Origin: TOLSYN sp963849065
GTDB taxonomy: Bacteria; Acidobacteriota; Terriglobia; Terriglobales; Acidobacteriaceae
Assembly (NCBI GenBank): GCA_963849065.1
Contig: CAWKFM010000004.1
Span: 434,001 to 498,000 of the forward strand
Length of the DNA stretch: 64,000 nucleotides
Direction: 5' to 3'
A program made the position numbers and the translations under genes. The notes under the pieces were generated by a model. The model worked only from the letters and a program-made list of their open reading frames with translations, ran no database searches and was not told the DNA's origin. Of this stretch, positions 54,632-63,438 are shown piece after piece (position 1 is the stretch's first letter; every line of letters begins with the position of its first letter).

Positions 54632-56173
54632 ATGCTCGACAAACGAAGCGCTGGAATCCTGTTGCATCCCACCTCCCTGCCTGCCCACGGCGGAATCGGC
54701 GACCTTGGGCCGGCGGCCTATGAGTTTGTCGATTTCCTCGCCGCCGCGCGCCAGGGACTCTGGCAGATTCTGCCCCTCAATCCGGTCGGCCTCGGAAATT
54801 CTCCCTACTCCTCCACCTCGGCCTTTGCGGGCAACTTTCTGCTGGTCAGTCTCGATCGTTTGGCCGAGCGCGGCATGATCCCGCAGGAGAGCGTTCGCGC
54901 CCTCGACAATCAGCATGGCCGCGTGGATTACGCGCGGGTGATGCAGGAGAAGCTGCCCTTATTGGAGCAGGCTGCCGACTGGTTTCTGAGCCATGCCCAG
55001 GGCGAGGCCCGCGCCCGCTTCGACCGATTCGTCGCCGAGACCTCCTGGTGGCTGGAAGACTACGTTCTCTTCGAGGCCTTGCGCCTCCGTTACCACCAGT
55101 GCAGCTGGAACTGTTGGCCGAAGGAGCTTGCCCATCGCGATCCCAAAGCGCTGGCCGCGGTTCGCCAGGAGTTGCACGAGGAGCTCGACCGCGCCCGCTT
55201 TCTGCAGTTCGCCTTCTTCGAGCAGTGGCGCGCCTTGCACGCCTACGCCCGCAGCCACGGCGTAAAGATCATCGGCGACGTCGCCATCTTCGTCAGCTAT
55301 GACTCGGCCGATGTCTGGACCCACCCGGATACCTTCCGCCTCGACGCCGATACGCTGGAGCCGGATTGCGTGGCCGGCGTTCCGCCCGATGCCTTTTCCG
55401 AGACCGGCCAGCGCTGGGGCAATCCGCTCTACCGATGGGCCGAACTCAAGCAGCGCGGCTACGACTGGTGGGTCAAGCGCATGAGCTGGGCGCTGGAGAG
55501 CTGCGACATCATCCGCCTCGATCACTTCCGCGGCTTCCTGCAATACTGGGAGATCCCCAACAGCGAACCCACCGCCGTGCATGGCCGCTGGGTGGATGGT
55601 CCGGGTGAAGATCTGTTCCGCGTGCTGCGCGAACGGCTGGGCGATTTGCCCTTCATCGCCGAAGACCTCGGCGTCATCACCCCCGACGTCACCCATCTGC
55701 GCGAGCGGCTGGGAATGCCCGGCATGCGCGTCCTGCAGTTCGGCTTTGGCGATCCCGGCGCGCACATCTACCTGCCGCACCGCTACCACCCCAATACCGT
55801 GGTTTATACCGGGACGCATGACAATGACACCACCCTGGGCTGGTGGAAAAACTGCATGGGAGATGAGCGCCGATTTATCGAGGCGCTGCTGGGCAATCCC
55901 TGCGATGGCGTCAACTGGGCCATGGTGCGCCTGGCCCAAAGCTCCACCGCCAATCTCTGTGTGGTGCCCATGCAGGATGTGCTGAGTCTTGGTTCGGAGG
56001 CGCGCATGAACATTCCCAGCTATGGCGACGGCAACTGGTCCTGGCGCTGCCCGCCGGGCGCTCTGCAGCCGGAACTGGCACAGAAGCTGGCCACCCTGGC
56101 CGAGATCACCGACCGCAATCCCTCCTTCGATCATCCGCCCAACGGGGAGCCAGGGCCCAACTACGCCGCCTAG
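54632..56173 (+). CDS. malQ: 4-alpha-glucanotransferase (amylomaltase)
   Basis: A 513-residue GH77 enzyme that transfers glucan segments between maltodextrins and glycogen. It starts MLDKRSAGILLHPTSLPAHGGIG; earlier in-frame starts add residues without family similarity. The catalytic nucleophile Asp lies in IIRLDHFRGF, the acid/base Glu in FIAEDLG and the third Asp in GTHDNDTTLGW. Length is typical. No glycogen genes are adjacent. No strong ribosome site precedes the chosen ATG. Confidence 0.92.
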   Translation: MLDKRSAGILLHPTSLPAHGGIGDLGPAAYEFVDFLAAARQGLWQILPLNPVGLGNSPYSSTSAFAGNFLLVSLDRLAERGMIPQESVRALDNQHGRVDYARVMQEKLPLLEQAADWFLSHAQGEARARFDRFVAETSWWLEDYVLFEALRLRYHQCSWNCWPKELAHRDPKALAAVRQELHEELDRARFLQFAFFEQWRALHAYARSHGVKIIGDVAIFVSYDSADVWTHPDTFRLDADTLEPDCVAGVPPDAFSETGQRWGNPLYRWAELKQRGYDWWVKRMSWALESCDIIRLDHFRGFLQYWEIPNSEPTAVHGRWVDGPGEDLFRVLRERLGDLPFIAEDLGVITPDVTHLRERLGMPGMRVLQFGFGDPGAHIYLPHRYHPNTVVYTGTHDNDTTLGWWKNCMGDERRFIEALLGNPCDGVNWAMVRLAQSSTANLCVVPMQDVLSLGSEARMNIPSYGDGNWSWRCPPGALQPELAQKLATLAEITDRNPSFDHPPNGEPGPNYAA

Positions 56174-56176
56174 CCG

Positions 56177-56242
56177 AGCGTCTGCGGCCGGCACGCAGCG
56201 TTACCCGCCCAGCGCCTGCGGCCGGCAGCGCAGCGTTACCCG
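56177..56242 (+). repeat. Imperfect tandem repeat after malQ
   Basis: Two copies of about 32 bases, AGCGTCTGCGGCCGGCA / AGCGCCTGCGGCCGGCA, each followed by CGCAGCGTTACCCG. They lie at 56177-56207 and 56211-56242, just after the malQ stop. Confidence 0.7.
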
Positions 56243-56407
56243 ACTGCCGCCCGGCACCTGCGGCATCGCTGGCGGCAGGCAGTAGGCGCGGGAGTTTTCT
56301 GCATCCGAAGCAGTGGGCTTTTGACGAACCAGCCCCGAACGCAGACAATACTGTTTTGCTGTGTCTCGGGCCAATCCGGGCGCGGTCCGAAATTTTCAGG
56401 AGGCATC

Positions 56408-56587
56408 ATGGCACAAAGCGGTGAACTGATTCGATTGATGAATTACGTGGACGACATTGCCACCACTCTCCGGCGCATCGTCACCGGCAGCAGCTTTATC
56501 ACCCCGGAAGAGCGCAAGAAGCTGGCCGAGTACATGCGCAACTCCGATCCGAATTTCACCAAAATGGTCGATGAGCTGGACAAGTAA
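56408..56587 (+). CDS. Small conserved-looking protein, unknown function
   Basis: A 59-residue cytosolic protein, mainly helical, with many charged residues (start MAQSGELIRLMNYVDDIATTL, end MVDELDK). A strong CAGGAGG site lies seven bases before the ATG, so it is surely translated. The next gene starts two bases after its stop, so both form one operon. I know no function. The acidic/basic helix pattern would suit a small adaptor or DNA-unrelated regulator. Confidence 0.78.
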   Translation: MAQSGELIRLMNYVDDIATTLRRIVTGSSFITPEERKKLAEYMRNSDPNFTKMVDELDK

Positions 56588-56589
56588 TC

Positions 56590-57210
56590 ATGGCGGCCTG
56601 GGTTGCCGATAACGCTGCTGCGGACGCTGGTGATAACGCCAGTGAGACCTCTGTGGAGACCATCGCCGTCATCGGCGCCGGCAAAGTCGGCCGGGCGCTG
56701 GCCCGTCGCGCCGCCGTAGCCGGATTCCGCGTGGTCCTCGAAGACCTGATTCCCACCTCGCTCGAAGCGGCGCGGCGGGAAATTCGCCGCTCGCTCGACG
56801 ATGCCGTCAGTTCCGGCCTGCTCGATCCAGCCGTCGCCGACCAGGCCTTCGCCCGCATCGACTGTGCCACCACCATCGAAGACGCCGCCCGCCGCGCCCG
56901 CATCGTCATGGAGACCGGCCCCGACGAGTTCGAATCCAAGCTGGAGATGTTCTGCCTGCTCGACCGCGTCTGCCTGCCCGGCACCGTCATCGTCAGCAAC
57001 TGCCACGCACTCGAACTCAGCGACACCTCGGCCAAAGCGGAGTCCATCGTCGGCATGTATTTCTCGGGCGACCCACTCTCCGGCGAGCACGCTGAGATCC
57101 ACTGCTCGGCCTTCACCAGCGCGGGCGCCCTCGCCGTGGCCGAGCGCCTCGCCGCGCGCATGGCCTCCAGCTACCAAATCACGCGAGATGGAGATGCGGC
57201 AACCGTCTAG
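56590..57210 (+). CDS. 3-hydroxyacyl-CoA dehydrogenase NAD-binding domain protein
   Basis: A 206-residue protein that contains only the N-terminal Rossmann domain of the HCDH family. The dinucleotide motif is IAVIGAGKVGRALARRAA, followed by VVLEDLIPTSLEAARREI. It has no C-terminal dimerisation domain, so a full beta-oxidation dehydrogenase is unlikely; it may act as a short oxidoreductase or ligand sensor. It begins two bases after the stop of the small upstream gene. The stop is convergent with the M1-type gene. Confidence 0.8.
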   Translation: MAAWVADNAAADAGDNASETSVETIAVIGAGKVGRALARRAAVAGFRVVLEDLIPTSLEAARREIRRSLDDAVSSGLLDPAVADQAFARIDCATTIEDAARRARIVMETGPDEFESKLEMFCLLDRVCLPGTVIVSNCHALELSDTSAKAESIVGMYFSGDPLSGEHAEIHCSAFTSAGALAVAERLAARMASSYQITRDGDAATV

Positions 57211-57220
57211 CCAGGCAAGG

Positions 57221-57262
57221 TGCCCCACATCTGCCGCATTTAGCGGATGTGGGACTTCCGCA
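57221..57262. repeat. Palindromic repeat copy 3, between convergent genes
   Basis: GTGCCCCACATCTGCCGC, short loop, GCGGATGTGGGACTTC: stem CCCACATC / GATGTGGG plus CCGC / GCGG (57223-57252). It belongs to the same general GGTGCCCCA...TGGGG family as the other copies but with a different stem. By place it could end transcription from both sides. Confidence 0.65.
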
Positions 57263-57273
57263 GGCAGGCTGAT

Positions 57274-59502
57274 CTACTGGTCGCTTCTCTCGAAGGGTTT
57301 TGCCACGTATTGCCGCGCCTCGTCGAGCGCGGCCTGGGTATTGTCGTTGGTCTGCAGAGCTTGCCGGTACTCGCTGAGGGCGCGTTCGCGCTGTCCGCAG
57401 ATGTCGAAGATCTTACCCAGCTGAACGTGGCTCCAAACCTCGGTCCACTTCGGCTCGCCGTCTCCGTTGAGTGAGTCGCGATAGGAGTTGGCCGCCGCCT
57501 GGTAATTTTTCTGCAGGTAGAAGACCTCGGCAATGCGATAGTGCGCCAGCGAACTGTTCTTGTTCTGCTCGATGGCGTGCTGGAACTCCTTGAGCGACTC
57601 GGCCAGGTTTCCCTGCTGCACCAGTTGCTGTCCGCGCAGAATCGCCGTGCGCAGCCGCAGCTCTACGGAGTTCTTCAGCACCCGGTTCTCCGGGTCCAAG
57701 GTGATCTCGCGCGGCTTGCCGAAGGTCTCCACCGTGTAGCTGGAGTCGGTTCCCACCACGTCGATGATCTTCTCCTCCGACTTGCCGTCGGTATCGATCT
57801 TCAGCTGCACCGGCATGCGGAACAGGTCCAGGTCCTGCTGAATCTGGCCCACCACGCGGAAGCCGCTCTTAATCCGGAACACCGTGTACTTGTCCTTGAA
57901 CTCCGGAGCCCCGGTCGAGTCCAGCCACTGCGAATAGAACCAGGTCAGCGGCTCGCCCTGGATTCCCTCGGTGACTTTTTGCAGTTCCTTCACTGCCACC
58001 GCCTTGCCCTCGTAGTTCTGGAAAAGCGTCCGCATCGCCCGGTCGAACTTCTGGTCTCCCATCACCCAGCGGAGCATGTGATACAACATGCCGCCCTTGT
58101 CGCTGGCCATCGACTGGAAGACCGGGTCAAAGGTGTCGAGCGTTCCAATCTGTCCCAGCGGAACGCTGTCATAGGCCAGCGCGCCCACGGCCATGTCCTT
58201 CACCGCCTCCTGCGCGCCCGCCGCACCCGCCGCGTATTCGATGTAGCGGCTCTCGCTGTAGCGCGCGCCGCCGTCCTGGATCCACCAGTCATTGCGCGTG
58301 GCCGGGCTCACCATGGTGCCGAACCACTGGTGAGCAATGGCGTTGGCCAGCAGACGGTAATTCACCTTGGGGTTGATGTTGCGCGCCGCCAGCCCGGCAA
58401 TCTCCGGCGCCCACGTCGTCGGCACGGAATCATCCGGCAGCTCCACCAGTTTCAGCTCCTGGCTGGTCGGAACGCCATAGACGGTGACGAAGAATCCCAG
58501 CTCCTTGGCCGCCAGCTCGCCATACTGCTGCGCCAGGTTAGCCCGGTCCGGCAGAAAGTACACATGCACGGTCATGCCCGCTTCGCTCACCGCGGTATCG
58601 CTGAACTTTCCTACCACCACCGTCCCCGGAAAACCCGGCTTGCTCCAGCTGAAGCGGAAGGTCTTCATCCCGGCATCGGTCTGTGCTTCGGGCTTGGCTC
58701 CGCCTTGCGGCTGGTCTGCGGATGGGGTTGCGGATTGAGCCGCGGATTGAGCCGCGGATGGGCTCCTGGACTGTGCCCCAGCGCTCTTGTCAGCCGCAGG
58801 CTTCGCCTTCCGTCCTGTCCCTCCGCGGCGCGGCAGCTTGGGTGTGGGCTCCGCGCTCTCGTCGCTGGCCTTGGCAGCCGCTTCCGCCACGGGCGGTGCG
58901 GCTGCGGATTCCGCTGCGGCCACGTTTCCGCTGGAAACCACGGTGTACCCGGCTGGAACGTTGATCTTCACCCGCGCGGTAAATCTGTCGATGCCGAAGT
59001 TGGTCACCGGAAACCATCTTCCGGAGTACAGCAGATAGCTGATCGGGTCGCCCACATAGGCCAGCCTCAGCCCCGGAACCGGGCTGTCGTCCGCCGAGGT
59101 CACATTGCCCTCGTAATTGAACGTCAGCGTCGCCTCCTGCCCCTTGCTCATGCCGTTGGGCAGCAGAACGCGCACGGTCGAGTCCTGCGAGACGCGCTCA
59201 GCCGGCAGCACGTTCCCCGCCTGGTCCGTTACCTGGGTTACGCGCAGGGCATTGTGCAGCTCAAAGCTGGCGATGCTGATGTCGTCCAGCGCCACGAACT
59301 TCACCACCGCGCGCGCCGTCAGCTTGTGCGTCAGCGGAGAAACTGTGGCCTCAATGCTATAGTCTTCCGCCTGGATGCGCGGCTTTTCCCTGGCCGGCAG
59401 GCGCACCGGCAGCAGCCCGGCCAGCAACATCCCGGCCAGCCCGGTCAAAAAAGTTTTGCGAACGGTCCACCTGGCTCTCCGTCCAGCCGATTGCATTGCC
59501 AT
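57274..59502 (-). CDS. M1-type peptidase homologue lacking the zinc motif, with TPR tail
   Basis: The 742-residue protein starts at the ATG at 59502 (GGAG upstream) with a signal peptide. It has the aminopeptidase-N-like beta domain, a Ser/Ala/Pro-rich insert (about residues 205-280, DNA with short GCGGATTGAGCC tandem units), the catalytic-type domain and TPR-like helices at the end. In the catalytic domain the sequence is LLANAIAHQWFGTMV, so HExxH is replaced by NAIAH, and the usual NEGFA is QDGGA. It should not bind catalytic zinc. A role as a scaffold, inhibitor or binder is likely. Confidence 0.8.
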   Translation of the reverse strand: MAMQSAGRRARWTVRKTFLTGLAGMLLAGLLPVRLPAREKPRIQAEDYSIEATVSPLTHKLTARAVVKFVALDDISIASFELHNALRVTQVTDQAGNVLPAERVSQDSTVRVLLPNGMSKGQEATLTFNYEGNVTSADDSPVPGLRLAYVGDPISYLLYSGRWFPVTNFGIDRFTARVKINVPAGYTVVSSGNVAAAESAAAPPVAEAAAKASDESAEPTPKLPRRGGTGRKAKPAADKSAGAQSRSPSAAQSAAQSATPSADQPQGGAKPEAQTDAGMKTFRFSWSKPGFPGTVVVGKFSDTAVSEAGMTVHVYFLPDRANLAQQYGELAAKELGFFVTVYGVPTSQELKLVELPDDSVPTTWAPEIAGLAARNINPKVNYRLLANAIAHQWFGTMVSPATRNDWWIQDGGARYSESRYIEYAAGAAGAQEAVKDMAVGALAYDSVPLGQIGTLDTFDPVFQSMASDKGGMLYHMLRWVMGDQKFDRAMRTLFQNYEGKAVAVKELQKVTEGIQGEPLTWFYSQWLDSTGAPEFKDKYTVFRIKSGFRVVGQIQQDLDLFRMPVQLKIDTDGKSEEKIIDVVGTDSSYTVETFGKPREITLDPENRVLKNSVELRLRTAILRGQQLVQQGNLAESLKEFQHAIEQNKNSSLAHYRIAEVFYLQKNYQAAANSYRDSLNGDGEPKWTEVWSHVQLGKIFDICGQRERALSEYRQALQTNDNTQAALDEARQYVAKPFERSDQ

Positions 59503-59639
59503 GTTGCTCCTGCGGAGTGTGCTTCCATCCGGGGCGGTCATCCCGGGTTGATCCATCGAACGCGCAATCCAAGTTGCTCAGCTTACGTTGATGTAGAAAA
59601 TCCTACAGAAGATGCCGGGCCCATGCTCCGCCCGCACGC

Positions 59640-61067
59640 CTATTCCCGCTTCCGCACGGAATTTTGCGCAACCCGCAATATCGCCTTCGCCGCCCGCCGC
59701 GCCGTCGTCTCCCGCGCTGCCTCCGGGCTGCCGGATGGACTGCCGGAGGAGATGTCAGCCGAAGCCGCCGCTATCTCGCCGTGCGGCAGCCCACGCAGCA
59801 GGCTTCGCACCTTCGCCAGAGCCTCCGACATCTTCCGCCGCGCCGGGCCGTCTTCCAGCAGCGCGCGCACCTCGCGCTCAACCCGCTCCGGCGTAAAGTC
59901 CTCCTGAATCAGTTCGGGAACCACCTCGCGCCCGGCCACCAGGTTCACCATCCCATAGTGCGGCAGCTTCACCAGATGCCGTCCCAGCGCCCAGGTCAGC
60001 CCCGCCACGCGATAGACCATCACAAACGGCGTGCCGATCAGCGCCGCCTCCACCGTGGCCGTGCCGCTGGCCACCACCCCCACCCGCGCATGCAGCAAAC
60101 TCGCCCGCGCATCATCAGTCAGATGGATCAGAAATGACGGGTGCCCCATCCTAGCCTGTTGTCGGCTAGGGTGGGGTAGTTGACCTTGCTCTTGATCTTG
60201 CTGTTGTTCCTGTTCCTGCAACCTTGCAACTTTGCAACCTGGAAACTTTGAAACCTCCCCCGTCACCCACTCCCGGTCCAACGTGCTCGCCACCGGCATC
60301 ACGAATTCAAACTCTGCTCCCATTCGCTCCGCCGCCCCCAGCATCGCCGGCAGATTCATCCCCAGCTCTTTCCTCCGGCTGCCCGGCAGCAGCGCAATCC
60401 AGGTGCGCGCGGGATTCAGTCCCCACCGCTGCGCAAATTCCTCGCGGCTCACCGTGGGCGCTTCCAACTCGCTCAGCGGATGCCCCACATACTCCACCTG
60501 CACCCCGTGACGCGCGTAGAACTCGCGCTCAAACGGAATGATCACCAGCATCGCCGACACATACCGCAGCACCAGCTTCAGGCGGCCCTTGCGCCAGGCC
60601 CACAGCTGCGGGCTCACGTAATACACCACCGGAATCCCACGCCGGTGCAGCTGTTTGGCTAGCCGGAAGTTCCAATCCGGAAAGTCGATCAGCACGGCCA
60701 CATCCGGACGCCGCCGGTCCACCTCCGCCAGCAGCCGATGGAACCTGCGGTAAATCCCCGGCAGGTGGCTGAGCACCTCCACCAGTCCCACCACCGCCAC
60801 GTCGCGCGCCTCGACCACCAGTTCGCAGCTTGCCTCGCCCATCCGCTCGCCGCCCAAGCCAAAGCACTCCACCGCGCGGGTGCCCGTGCGCCCGCGGCCG
60901 GCAGCGGCGTCCTTCGCCGCGTTATCCGGCTCAGCCCCGCACAAATCCCGCAGCGCCGCCATCAACTCCGCGCCATACATATCCCCGGAGGCTTCCCCGG
61001 CGGAGATCAGCACCCGCAAGGGGCGGCCTGCCGTTGGGGCCGAATCGAGATTTTTTTCCATAGCCAT
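59640..61067 (-). CDS. lpxB: Lipid-A-disaccharide synthase
   Basis: A 475-residue glycosyltransferase that joins UDP-diacylglucosamine and lipid X in lipid A synthesis. Motifs: VLISAGEASGDMYGAELM, VALIDFPDWNF-like DVAVLIDFPDWNFRLAK, YYVSPQLWAWRKGR and VVASGTATVEAALIGTPFVMVYR. It is longer than usual (380-400). The extra part, about 40 residues at roughly 290-330 (Gln-rich, then LPHPSRQQARMGHPSF), comes from a palindromic repeat and adjacent low-complexity DNA, still in frame. Confidence 0.93.
   Translation of the reverse strand: MAMEKNLDSAPTAGRPLRVLISAGEASGDMYGAELMAALRDLCGAEPDNAAKDAAAGRGRTGTRAVECFGLGGERMGEASCELVVEARDVAVVGLVEVLSHLPGIYRRFHRLLAEVDRRRPDVAVLIDFPDWNFRLAKQLHRRGIPVVYYVSPQLWAWRKGRLKLVLRYVSAMLVIIPFEREFYARHGVQVEYVGHPLSELEAPTVSREEFAQRWGLNPARTWIALLPGSRRKELGMNLPAMLGAAERMGAEFEFVMPVASTLDREWVTGEVSKFPGCKVARLQEQEQQQDQEQGQLPHPSRQQARMGHPSFLIHLTDDARASLLHARVGVVASGTATVEAALIGTPFVMVYRVAGLTWALGRHLVKLPHYGMVNLVAGREVVPELIQEDFTPERVEREVRALLEDGPARRKMSEALAKVRSLLRGLPHGEIAAASADISSGSPSGSPEAARETTARRAAKAILRVAQNSVRKRE
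60136..60185 (+). repeat. Palindromic repeat copy 4, inside lpxB
   Basis: GACGGGTGCCCCATCCTAGCC, loop TGTTGTC, GGCTAGGGTGGGG, TAGTTGACC. The stem is 13 bp with one G-T pair. Flanked by CAACCTTGCAACTTTGCAAC-type low-complexity DNA at 60215-60255. It lies antisense to lpxB and remains in frame there. Confidence 0.85.
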
Positions 61068-61168
61068 GCGTGCCGTCAGAATATCAGGCACCGCGGCGGA
61101 AGCAAGAAATGCGCCCGGATGCGCGAGGTTTCTCGACAATTCCAGAGATTCAGGCTAATCTCACCTCC

Positions 61169-61456
61169 ATGCGGAGCATGGGATTTACCAAGGCGGCATT
61201 CTGGTTGGGCGTGGCGTCCTCGGCCGCTTCCGTGGTGCTCTACGCCGCCATGAAGATCATGTCATCGTGGGCTCTGTCCCGGAGTTCCGGCGAGCGCAAC
61301 CTCCGCATCGCGGCGATTGCAATCATCTTCGGCGCGCCCATCCTGTTCTGCGCCGCCGCCGGCGTTCTCAGCCTGCTGGCCAGCGCGGCCTCGTTCGCCT
61401 GGCAGCGCATGTTTCGCCGGGAAAAATCCGAGCAACCGAGCCGCACCGCTTCGTAA
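61169..61456 (+). CDS. Small two-helix membrane protein
   Basis: A 95-residue protein with two hydrophobic segments (about residues 8-30 and 46-72), the second rich in Ala/Leu/Ile, and a basic tail (RMFRREKSEQPSRTAS). The ATG at 61169 starts MRSMGFTKAAFW. No family recognised. It is divergent from lpxB and lies 115 bases before alr. Confidence 0.65.
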   Translation: MRSMGFTKAAFWLGVASSAASVVLYAAMKIMSSWALSRSSGERNLRIAAIAIIFGAPILFCAAAGVLSLLASAASFAWQRMFRREKSEQPSRTAS

Positions 61457-61570
61457 TCTCCCGGGCACCCGCCACGGCCTAGCACCGATTTCATCCCGTG
61501 ACCCATCTTTGGTACTCACCCCCACCCAGCCCCGCCGAGCTATACTGGAAGCCATAAAGGTCCCAGTCCC

Positions 61571-62746
61571 TTGTCCTCCACGCAGCAGAAATTCGCCGTG
61601 CACACCCGTCCCAACTGGGCAGAGATCTCCCTCTCCGCGCTGGCCGAAAACTATCGCACCATCACCCAGCACGTTGGCCCCGGCGTCACCGCCTGCTGTG
61701 TCATCAAGTGCGACGCCTACGGACACGGCGTCATCGAATCGGCCCGCGCCCTGGAAGAAGCCGGAGCCCGCTGGCTCGGCGTCACCTCCACCGAGGAGGG
61801 TGTAGCCGTGCGCGAAGCCGGAGTCAAGCTGCCCATCCTGGTCATGACCGGCTTCTGGCGCGGCGAAGAGGACGCCGTCCTGCGCAACCGCCTCATCCCG
61901 GCCATCGCCACCCTCGAACACATCGAAGCCATCGAAGCCTCCGCCCAGCGACTCGGGCTCGCCCGCCGCATTCCCGTCCATCTCAAGGTCGATACCGGCA
62001 TGGCGCGCCTCGGAGTCTCGCTTGCCGAGCTCCCCGCGCTGGTCGCCCGTATCGCGGCTTCGCCCGTGGTTCTGCTGCAGGGAGTCTTCAGCCACCTCGC
62101 CGAATCCGAAATCCTCGACTCGCCCTTTGCCGCCCAGCAGCGCACCGACTTCGAGCGCGCCCTCGCCATCATCGACGCCGCCGGACTCCATCCCCGCTAC
62201 TCTCACCTGGCCAACACTGCCGCCACCGTCGCCCGGCCGGATACCTGGAACAACATGGTCCGTCCCGGCCTCGCGCTCTATGGTTACAACCTCGTCTGCA
62301 AGCTGAGCTGTCAGGGACCCCGAGCCGACGCAGCCGTGCTGCCCGTTCAGCCCGTCCTTACCTGGAAGACCCGCATCATCGCCCTCCGCGATATCGCCAA
62401 TGGCACTCCGGTCGGCTACAACCGCCAGTGGGTCGCCGACCGTCCCACCCGCCTCGCCGTCATCCCCGTCGGCTACGGAGACGGCTTCAACCGCCAGCTC
62501 TCCAACCGCGGCCGGGTCATCCTGCACGACCGCTATGCCCCCATCCGCGGCAACGTCAGCATGGACCTCACCATGATCGACGTCACCGACATTCCCGACC
62601 TTGCCATCGGCGACGAAGTCCTGCTCATCGGACGCACCCCTCACTGCTCCATCGGCGCCGACGACATGGCGCGCATCGCCAACACCGTCACCTACGAAAT
62701 CCTCTGCGGCCTGTCCCCCCGCGTCCCCCGCGTCTACGTCGAGTAG
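61571..62746 (+). CDS. alr: Alanine racemase
   Basis: A 391-residue PLP enzyme that makes D-alanine for peptidoglycan. The PLP lysine is in CCVIKCDAYGHG; the conserved C-terminal catalytic Tyr region is VGYNRQWVADRPTRLAVIPVGYGDG and RGNVSMDLTMIDVTD. Start at TTG (61571) fits the family's N-terminus; a GTG at 61598 is possible. Full length and complete. Confidence 0.95.
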   Translation: MSSTQQKFAVHTRPNWAEISLSALAENYRTITQHVGPGVTACCVIKCDAYGHGVIESARALEEAGARWLGVTSTEEGVAVREAGVKLPILVMTGFWRGEEDAVLRNRLIPAIATLEHIEAIEASAQRLGLARRIPVHLKVDTGMARLGVSLAELPALVARIAASPVVLLQGVFSHLAESEILDSPFAAQQRTDFERALAIIDAAGLHPRYSHLANTAATVARPDTWNNMVRPGLALYGYNLVCKLSCQGPRADAAVLPVQPVLTWKTRIIALRDIANGTPVGYNRQWVADRPTRLAVIPVGYGDGFNRQLSNRGRVILHDRYAPIRGNVSMDLTMIDVTDIPDLAIGDEVLLIGRTPHCSIGADDMARIANTVTYEILCGLSPRVPRVYVE

Positions 62747-62931
62747 CGATCGAATTCTTTTCTCCGCCAGCAAAGATGCCCAATCGCACTCGACCTCCAG
62801 TGAGTGACAAAAGTCATTTGAATAGGCATGTCACCGCTCAATACTTGTGAGAGTGGACGTCATCTGATTTCAGCGGCCACGTGCGCGTTGGCCGTAATTA
62901 CAATCGCGGACAGAGACATTGTGGGAGTCCT

Positions 62932-63438
62932 ATGAACCGAAAGCGACAACGGCTGGAATCCTTGCCGGTACACCCGACCGGCAGGGCAGGGGCAGAACCG
63001 AAAACGATTCGCATCGATGGACTTGCCGCCCATCCGGCAGAATTGGCGCTGGCCGATCTGCAACGACTACCGCAACAGGAACTCACAGAGGACTTTAGTT
63101 GCGAAGAGGGCTGGACTGTTCCGAACCTGAAATGGCAGGGGCCGACGTTGGAGGCCGTTCTGGCCATCGCGGAACCGCATTCCGAAGCGAAATGGGTTCA
63201 GGCCAGCGCGGGGGATTTCAGCGTGCCGATCCCCTTGCAGGAGGCGCACCGCGTTCTGCTTGCCATCAGCCTCGGAGGCGAGGCTGTGCCCACCGAGCAT
63301 GGAGGACCGGTTCGGCTCGTGCTCGCGGGCGGCGATTGCTGGACGAGCATAAAGTGGATTGACCATCTCGAACTGCGTGCGGCGCCAGGGGAGAACACCG
63401 GCAAGACCATCGCTCTCGGCCGGCTGTGTCCTTCATGA
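62932..63438 (+). CDS. Small molybdopterin-dependent oxidoreductase-like protein
   Basis: A 168-residue protein with the sulfite oxidase/YedY Mo-domain fold: DFSCEEGWTVPNLKWQG contains the Cys that would ligate molybdenum, and GGPVRLVLAGGDCW, SIKWIDHLEL follow. It lacks the dimerisation and heme domains of sulfite oxidase and has no signal peptide, so its location and electron partner are open. The ATG has GGGAG upstream. Its end overlaps the start of a radical SAM gene by about 60 bases in another frame, which suggests joint expression. Confidence 0.8.
   Translation: MNRKRQRLESLPVHPTGRAGAEPKTIRIDGLAAHPAELALADLQRLPQQELTEDFSCEEGWTVPNLKWQGPTLEAVLAIAEPHSEAKWVQASAGDFSVPIPLQEAHRVLLAISLGGEAVPTEHGGPVRLVLAGGDCWTSIKWIDHLELRAAPGENTGKTIALGRLCPS

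Noticed and set aside
58725..58765. Short tandem units GCGGATTGAGCC as a CRISPR-like array
   Set aside because: Units are adjacent without spacers and lie in a coding low-complexity insert. No CRISPR array was seen in the window.
57541..59907. Long plus-strand open frame (788 codons)
   Set aside because: Antisense of the M1-type gene; composition rich in Arg/Gln/His and no domain pattern.
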